A stretch of 19,472 bases of DNA from an uncultured Eubacteriales bacterium (GTDB lineage Bacteria > Bacillota > Clostridia > Christensenellales > UBA1242), in NCBI GenBank assembly GCA_948787875.1, contig CAQFKO010000024.1:1-19472 (forward strand), in the 5' to 3' direction. Shown in pieces: positions 15,106 through 19,472 of the stretch; within the stretch, counting starts at the first letter, position 1; each line of letters opens with the position of its first letter. Under the pieces are notes generated by a model. It had not been told where the DNA came from and searched no databases. It was given only the letters and a program-made list of their open reading frames with translations. The position numbers and the translations under genes were made by a program.

Positions 15106-16266
15106 TTAATCAAGAACATTTGTTTCAAAGTCGTCATTAAATTCCGACCTATTCAAATAATTTCTTTCCGCAACTTCAATAAGTTCCAAAACAAGGTCAT
15201 TTACCAAAATCTTATTGTTTTCAAAGAAATAATAAGAAAGCGAACCCGGAATAGAATTAACTTCGCAAACATATAGTTTATCTTTTTCCTCGTCATACAA
15301 AAAGTCAATTCTTACAATTCCGCACAAATTCAGCCCCTCAAAAATTTTACCAGCAAAATTTTGAATTCTATCTTTTAAGATTTTAGAAACTTCTGCCGGA
15401 AATTTTCTGCAAGAAGAAGCCATAGAATTTTTTAAAGACTTATCTATCTTAGCACTTTTTTCACCACCACTCAAATATTTGTCAGTAAACGACAAAACCT
15501 CATGTTCTTTAAGCGGTTCGTCTATTTCAGAAATTTTATAATTATCAATAGTTCCAATAACAGCAACATTAAACTCTCGTGAATGGTTCAAAAACCTTTC
15601 AACAAGCACTTCATTGTCAAACTCAAAAACCTCTTTGAGCTTTTCTTCAAAGTCTTCCTTTTTTTCCACAACAAAAACTCCAATTGAGCTTCCACCGCTA
15701 TTGGCTTTTAAAATAATCGGATACCTCAAAAATTTAATTTTAGACTCATAAACAGACTTATCTTTTTCATAAACTTCCCTGCTGATTTTAAATCCAAAAC
15801 TAACAGGAATTCTTAGCCCACGCATAACTTGTTTAAACAAAAATTTGTTCATGCAACAAGCAAGAGAATCAAAGTTTCCTGCACTTGTTTTTATTCCGTG
15901 CAATTCAAACAATGCAACTAATTTGCCATTTTCACCCACGCTTCCGTGACAAGCAAAAATTGCAGTATCAGACACAATATACTCTTTTAAGCCCATTCTT
16001 GATTTTGCAAATAGCCTTCCGTATTCACCACCAACAAAGGCAACTTCTTTAAACTTTTTGTTAGAAGGATTAAATAGATTTTTAGAAAAATCTTTCAAAT
16101 TAAACTTTTCACTATTATAAACAAAGAAACGATTATCTCTGCTGACATAAAGCGGAACAAGCTTATAATTTTCCAATTTTGTTTTTGTAAATATTTGTGA
16201 AGCGGTCACCACCGAAATATCATGCTCATAAGATTTTCCGCCAAAAACCAATAATATATTTTTCAT
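15106..16266 (-). CDS. ddl: D-alanine--D-alanine ligase (ATP-grasp)
   Basis: Ddl joins two D-Ala with ATP to give the dipeptide that MurF, encoded just upstream, adds to the peptidoglycan precursor. The 386-residue protein shows the family blocks in order: FGGKSYEHDISVVTA (8-22), CHGSVGENGK (106-115), KANSGGSSIGV (187-197), the omega-loop region SFTDKYLSGG (259-268), RIDF (319-322) and CEVNSIPGS (334-342). Asp321, Glu335 and Asn337 are the probable Mg ligands. It is a divergent member: the usual GEDG-x-x-QG is GENGKLVAL here, and the usual N-x-x-PG-F-T reads NSIPGSLSYY, a form I associate with clostridial relatives. At 386 residues it is slightly long. AGGAG lies 6 bases before the ATG. A D-Ala-D-Lac or other dipeptide specificity cannot be excluded from sequence alone, but the murF neighbour supports D-Ala-D-Ala. 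Confidence 0.85.
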   Translation of the reverse strand: MKNILLVFGGKSYEHDISVVTASQIFTKTKLENYKLVPLYVSRDNRFFVYNSEKFNLKDFSKNLFNPSNKKFKEVAFVGGEYGRLFAKSRMGLKEYIVSDTAIFACHGSVGENGKLVALFELHGIKTSAGNFDSLACCMNKFLFKQVMRGLRIPVSFGFKISREVYEKDKSVYESKIKFLRYPIILKANSGGSSIGVFVVEKKEDFEEKLKEVFEFDNEVLVERFLNHSREFNVAVIGTIDNYKISEIDEPLKEHEVLSFTDKYLSGGEKSAKIDKSLKNSMASSCRKFPAEVSKILKDRIQNFAGKIFEGLNLCGIVRIDFLYDEEKDKLYVCEVNSIPGSLSYYFFENNKILVNDLVLELIEVAERNYLNRSEFNDDFETNVLD

Positions 16267-16282
16267 ATTTTACTCCTAATTT

Positions 16283-16312
16283 ATAGTATGTAAAAGTTGA
16301 AAATAAAGTGAA
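16283..16312 (-). promoter_or_regulatory. possible promoter of ddl
   Basis: TACTAT (16283-16288) has TTCACT (16307-16312) 18 bases upstream on the minus strand, just upstream of the AGGAG box. Both boxes are imperfect. A promoter is expected here because a terminator separates ddl from murF. Confidence 0.35.
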
Positions 16313-16325
16313 ATTTTATTACTTA

Positions 16326-16357
16326 TAAAAAGAAAAAACTGCAAAATTTGCAGTTTT
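16326..16357 (-). terminator. intrinsic terminator after murF
   Basis: AAAACTGCAA pairs with TTGCAGTTTT across a short loop (stem 16335-16357). On the minus strand it is followed by TTTTTTCTTTTT. It lies about 30 bases after the murF stop. Confidence 0.8.
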
Positions 16358-16387
16358 AACCATAAAATTCAATAAAATATTTAAAAT

Positions 16388-18040
16388 TTAAGAATAATTA
16401 TCAGGCAAATCATTTTCAAACAAAACCACATCATTTGCCTTTGCCAAAGTTCCGAGCATAGCAACCGCCTGATTAAGATTTCCCACTTGAATAATTTTCT
16501 TTTCGTCAAATCCCGCAAAAATCATACCTGCCGTAATTGCATCATAATTTATTGTAGAATCTATAATAACATAGTCACAAACAGCTGCCAAATTTCTTCC
16601 GAATTCAAAGTTAGAATTAAACTGTTCTGACCCAAGTTCAACCAAGCCGGGTGTAATAACAAACTTTTGCCCGTCAAATTTAGACAGCACATCTAGGCTT
16701 GCTTTGCTACCCTCAACCGAACTGTTATACGCATCGTCCAAAATTGTGTAGGTGCTTGAAGAACGAACAATTTCTAGTCTGTGAGGAATTGTAACAAGTT
16801 TGCTTATTCCCGCAGAAATTTCTTTAAGCGACATTCCAAGATCAAGAGCAACTCTGCTGGCGATAAGTATATTCGAAATATTATGGTCACCCAGCAAAAT
16901 AGTTTTGCAATTAACTTTTTCACCCTTAAAAACCAAATCAAAAGAAGAACCGTTTTTATTGGTTTTTCTGTTTTCTGCACAAAGGTCACAATCTTTGTTG
17001 TCCAAAGCTATACAAATTGCATTGTCATAATTTTTTGCAAGATTTTTTGTAGCCTCTCTTTCAATATTAATGTAAAGCCTTCCGTTTTTTGCGCAAATGT
17101 AGTCTGCAAGTTCGCCCTTTGTTTTTGCAATCATTTCAGGCGATCCAAAAGTCAACAAATGTTGATTTCCAACGCCCGTAATAAGACCGATATCAGGATT
17201 AACCATATCACAAAGTTCTTTTATATCAAACCTTTGTTTAGCACCCATTTCGGCAATAAAAACTTCGTCTTGATCAGTTAAATTAGATAGTATTGTTTTA
17301 GAAAGTCCAAGTGGAGTGTTATAGCTGGACGGAGTTGCACACACCTTAAACTTTTCTGACAAAATTGTTCCTAGAATATTTTTAACCGAAGTCTTTCCAT
17401 AAGAACCGGTTATACCAATAACCAACAAATTTTTCTTTTCCTGCAATTTTTTCTTGGCTTTAAAAATATAAGAGTTTGAAATCATTTTTTCTATTGGATA
17501 AGTAATAAAGTAAGCCAAGAATACAATCAGTGGCAATAACAGCGGACATATTCCGATTAAGCCAAAACTTAAATATGGAATAAATTTATAACCAACAAGC
17601 ACCAATCCCCAAGACAAGCCAAGAAGCAAAATCATATAAACCAAAACAAGCCTTGTCATTCTTTTGGTATATTTAAGCGGAGTCTTTTGTTTTGCTGTAA
17701 AAAGATTCATTATAAACACAGAGCAAAGAAGAATATAAAATAATGCCCCAACATATTTAAGCGGTTTTACAATAAAATAATCAACTAACAAAACATTGGA
17801 AATAAGCATTGCACAAACAGACAAAAACGAAAGCATTGCAAGCCTAAAAATATATGAAAACTTTGTTTCGATAAACCATCTGTTATAGCCTTTTAATTTA
17901 TACCCTGCAAGTTGCAACATTTGCAACAATTTATAACCGACAAAAATCATCATCGCAGCCGAAAGCGACGCTATTATAGAAATCATAATAGCATCAACTG
18001 ACGATTCAAATAAAACTAACTTATTTAGTAAAAAATTCAT
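16388..18040 (-). CDS. murF: membrane-anchored MurF-type ligase (UDP-MurNAc-tripeptide--D-Ala-D-Ala ligase)
   Basis: The 550-residue protein combines a membrane domain with a Mur ligase core. Residues 17-40, 62-90, 95-115, 130-150 and 155-182 are hydrophobic helices. The ATP loop TGSYGKTSVK follows at 211-220, then SSYNTPLGLSKT (238-249), EMGAK (264-268), GVGNQHL (289-295) and AKTKGE (305-310, with the Lys that is carbamylated in Mur ligases), then GDHNISN (384-390), IPHRLE (418-423) and the MurF-like DDAYNSS (435-441). The usual N-terminal UMP-binding domain of MurF is missing and the membrane domain takes its place. I recall this type, with the VTPG-VELG and FENDLPDNY blocks, in Clostridia. 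MurF adds D-Ala-D-Ala made by Ddl, encoded next downstream. AGGAG lies 5 bases before the ATG. It is the last gene of the tsaB-rimI-hydrolase run. Confidence 0.85.
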   Translation of the reverse strand: MNFLLNKLVLFESSVDAIMISIIASLSAAMMIFVGYKLLQMLQLAGYKLKGYNRWFIETKFSYIFRLAMLSFLSVCAMLISNVLLVDYFIVKPLKYVGALFYILLCSVFIMNLFTAKQKTPLKYTKRMTRLVLVYMILLLGLSWGLVLVGYKFIPYLSFGLIGICPLLLPLIVFLAYFITYPIEKMISNSYIFKAKKKLQEKKNLLVIGITGSYGKTSVKNILGTILSEKFKVCATPSSYNTPLGLSKTILSNLTDQDEVFIAEMGAKQRFDIKELCDMVNPDIGLITGVGNQHLLTFGSPEMIAKTKGELADYICAKNGRLYINIEREATKNLAKNYDNAICIALDNKDCDLCAENRKTNKNGSSFDLVFKGEKVNCKTILLGDHNISNILIASRVALDLGMSLKEISAGISKLVTIPHRLEIVRSSSTYTILDDAYNSSVEGSKASLDVLSKFDGQKFVITPGLVELGSEQFNSNFEFGRNLAAVCDYVIIDSTINYDAITAGMIFAGFDEKKIIQVGNLNQAVAMLGTLAKANDVVLFENDLPDNYS

Positions 18041-18061
18041 TTTATCTCCTACTATTTCATT

Positions 18062-18784
18062 TTAAAAATTTTTAACAAAAGTGTCAAGAATTATTAAGAA
18101 TTGGTTTGGATTATCCAAAAAAGAAAAATGCCCTGCCCCTTTAATTAAAAACAACCTTGAACCTTTAATTAATCTCAAAAGTTTTTTTGCCATATAAAGT
18201 TTTGTATCTTGGTCGTTTGTTCCCCAAACCAAAATCGTATCGCACTTAATAGCTTTTGCAAAAACTTCAAGATTTTCATTAACCACATTAACAAGGGTTT
18301 TTCGCATAATTCCGGAAACTGCCTTATAATCTGCACTTCCAAAATTATTTAGCATTTTTGCATACTTTTCAGCCTTATTTGCAAGTTTTTTGCACTTTTT
18401 ATATCTTGCAACTTTAATCTTATAAGCAAGTCCTCTTCGCGGTTTAATACCCGCTGAATCAACCAAAACTAGCCCAAATTTACAATAATCATATTGATAG
18501 CAAAAAGCGTATTTAATAGCCACTCTTCCGCCAAAAGAATGCCCTACCAAAATCAAATTTGCAATCTCAAAATTATCTAACAGGCCTTTAAGCTCATCAA
18601 CATAATCACTAACATAATAAGGTCTGTCGGGCTCGTGTGATTCTCCAAACCCCGCAAAGTCAACAAATATTAGAGAATAATTTTTAAAGTAATCTTTTAG
18701 CCAAAAAAATGAATTTTTATACGCGCCCCAACCATGCAAAAAAACAATATAATTTTTTGACGAACCGACTTTAATATAATTCAT
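18062..18784 (-). CDS. alpha/beta hydrolase
   Basis: The 240-residue cytoplasmic protein has the alpha/beta-hydrolase layout. The oxyanion region is FLHGWGAYKN (15-24), followed by VDFAGFGESHEP (41-52). The nucleophile elbow is GHSFGG (81-86, Ser83), the acid is in WGTNDQDT (187-194, Asp191 or Asp193) and the histidine in GAGHFSFLDNP (216-226, His219). The short cap between residues 112 and 165 is Lys-rich and helical. The substrate cannot be inferred; relatives include esterases, lipases and C-C bond hydrolases. The ATG at 18784 has no clear Shine-Dalgarno box and lies 14 bases after the rimI stop, so translation is probably coupled to rimI. murF begins 21 bases downstream, suggesting one transcript. 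Confidence 0.88.
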   Translation of the reverse strand: MNYIKVGSSKNYIVFLHGWGAYKNSFFWLKDYFKNYSLIFVDFAGFGESHEPDRPYYVSDYVDELKGLLDNFEIANLILVGHSFGGRVAIKYAFCYQYDYCKFGLVLVDSAGIKPRRGLAYKIKVARYKKCKKLANKAEKYAKMLNNFGSADYKAVSGIMRKTLVNVVNENLEVFAKAIKCDTILVWGTNDQDTKLYMAKKLLRLIKGSRLFLIKGAGHFSFLDNPNQFLIILDTFVKNF

Positions 18785-18798
18785 AAAACAAACAAATT

Positions 18799-19233
18799 CT
18801 AAATATTCTTTTTCATTAAAATGGCATCATTATCGCCATAATAATTTTTCCTAAGTCCATAAGCCACAAAACCAAACTTTTCATATAGTGCAATAGCTGA
18901 CTTGTTTATATTATTCACTTCCAAAAGCAATGTGTTACAATTGGCAGACTTTGCAAGTTTTTCAAATTCAGACAACATCAACATTCCATAGCCCTTTCTT
19001 CTGAACCCATCAACAACCACAACATCATAAAGCTCTGCTTCGGGAGCCAATATAAAGCACTCAAAAAAACCTATCACTTTGTCGTTTAACAAAAGCAAAT
19101 AATAATTTAAGTTATCAGAATCAATTGTTTTTAAAATCGATTCTTTGCTGACTTTTCCCAGCTCACTTGACTCAATTTCAAAAACAGCATCAACATATTT
19201 TTCCTCAAATTTTTTTATTTCAATATGGCTCAT
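18799..19233 (-). CDS. rimI: ribosomal-protein-S18-alanine N-acetyltransferase RimI-type GNAT
   Basis: This 144-residue GNAT enzyme transfers an acetyl group from acetyl-CoA to a protein N-terminus, classically ribosomal protein S18. The family pattern is clear: AELYDVVVVDGFRRKGYG (66-83, with the RRKGYG acetyl-CoA phosphate loop), LLLEVNNINKSAIALYEKFGF (102-122) and GLRKNYYGDNDAILMKK (126-142). The length is normal. Its ATG shares one base with the tsaB stop (TAATG), so it is translationally coupled to tsaB. The tsaB-rimI order is the conserved one in Bacillota, often with tsaE and tsaD, which supports the RimI call over a generic acetyltransferase. Confidence 0.9.
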   Translation of the reverse strand: MSHIEIKKFEEKYVDAVFEIESSELGKVSKESILKTIDSDNLNYYLLLLNDKVIGFFECFILAPEAELYDVVVVDGFRRKGYGMLMLSEFEKLAKSANCNTLLLEVNNINKSAIALYEKFGFVAYGLRKNYYGDNDAILMKKNI

Positions 19234-19472
19234 TAATTATTACCCAACTTTTTCATTCTTTCAATTTCGGCTTGCGAAGCCCTTAAATATATTGGATTGA
19301 TTTCATTTAAATTAACAAATTCATTGTTTTTAATTTTCTCATCAAAACATAAAAGTGTTTGATTTTCAGCCAATTCAGCACAAATTTCAGCATTTTTTAA
19401 TAAGTTTTGCACTTTTGAATTTTGTGCATAAATATTAACGATTTTATTTTTCTTAATATCCAAAATCAAATC
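19233..19472 (-). CDS. tsaB: tRNA t6A modification protein TsaB, C-terminal part (5' end outside window)
   Basis: The frame stays open to the window edge, and the apparent TTG start near 19469 is an internal Leu codon. About 79 C-terminal residues are visible. The end, PIYLRASQAEIERMKKLG, is the typical C-terminal motif of TsaB (P-x-YLR-x-S-x-AE). With TsaD and TsaE, TsaB forms the threonylcarbamoyl-transfer complex that makes t6A37 in tRNAs reading ANN codons. TsaB itself is a catalytically inactive partner of TsaD. The rimI gene follows with a one-base overlap, which agrees with this identity. Confidence 0.85.
   Translation of the reverse strand, partial: DLILDIKKNKIVNIYAQNSKVQNLLKNAEICAELAENQTLLCFDEKIKNNEFVNLNEINPIYLRASQAEIERMKKLGNN

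Overview
The window is AT-rich and gene-dense and looks like the chromosome of a low-GC Gram-positive bacterium (Bacillota, Clostridia-like, possibly an uncultured lineage). The evidence is strong AGGAGG ribosome binding sites, TTGACA/TATAAT promoters with extended -10 elements, U-tract hairpin terminators, a short GyrB without the Gram-negative insertion, a membrane-anchored MurF type I associate with Clostridia, and a DUF1538/PII gene set. Long genes read through with the standard code (TGA is not used as a sense codon), which argues against mycoplasma-type bacteria. I see no rRNA, tRNA, CRISPR array, insertion sequence or phage gene. No intergenic gap exceeds about 125 bases.

Layout: (1) 2-496 (+), the C-terminal part of an Asn/Gln-rich protein, converging through a shared terminator on (2) 543-1742 (-), a single-pass membrane protein with two Ig-like repeats. 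(3) 1848-6418 (-), a gyrB-gyrA type IIA topoisomerase operon with its own promoter. (4) 6543-7778 (-), an unrecognised 411-residue protein. (5) 7898-9580 (-), a 560-residue protein with an HELTH zinc-protease motif. (6) 9696-10763 (+), murG, divergent from (5). (7) 10843-14982 (-), a four-gene run: a large acidic coiled-coil protein, a duplicated DUF1538 membrane protein and two PII-like signalling proteins. (8) 15106-16266 (-), ddl. (9) 16388-19472 (-), the tail of tsaB, then rimI, an alpha/beta hydrolase and a membrane-anchored murF.

Functional themes: cell-wall precursor synthesis is spread over three transcription units. Ddl makes D-Ala-D-Ala, MurF attaches it to the UDP-MurNAc peptide, and MurG adds GlcNAc to lipid I. 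The tsaB-rimI pair belongs to the usual t6A/ribosomal acetylation cluster. The DUF1538-PII-PII unit looks like an ion transporter with dedicated PII regulators and is the best candidate for a little-described system here, together with its coiled-coil partner and the HELTH protein. Most genes lie on the minus strand. The two plus-strand units (the Asn-rich gene and murG) each end in a clear hairpin terminator.
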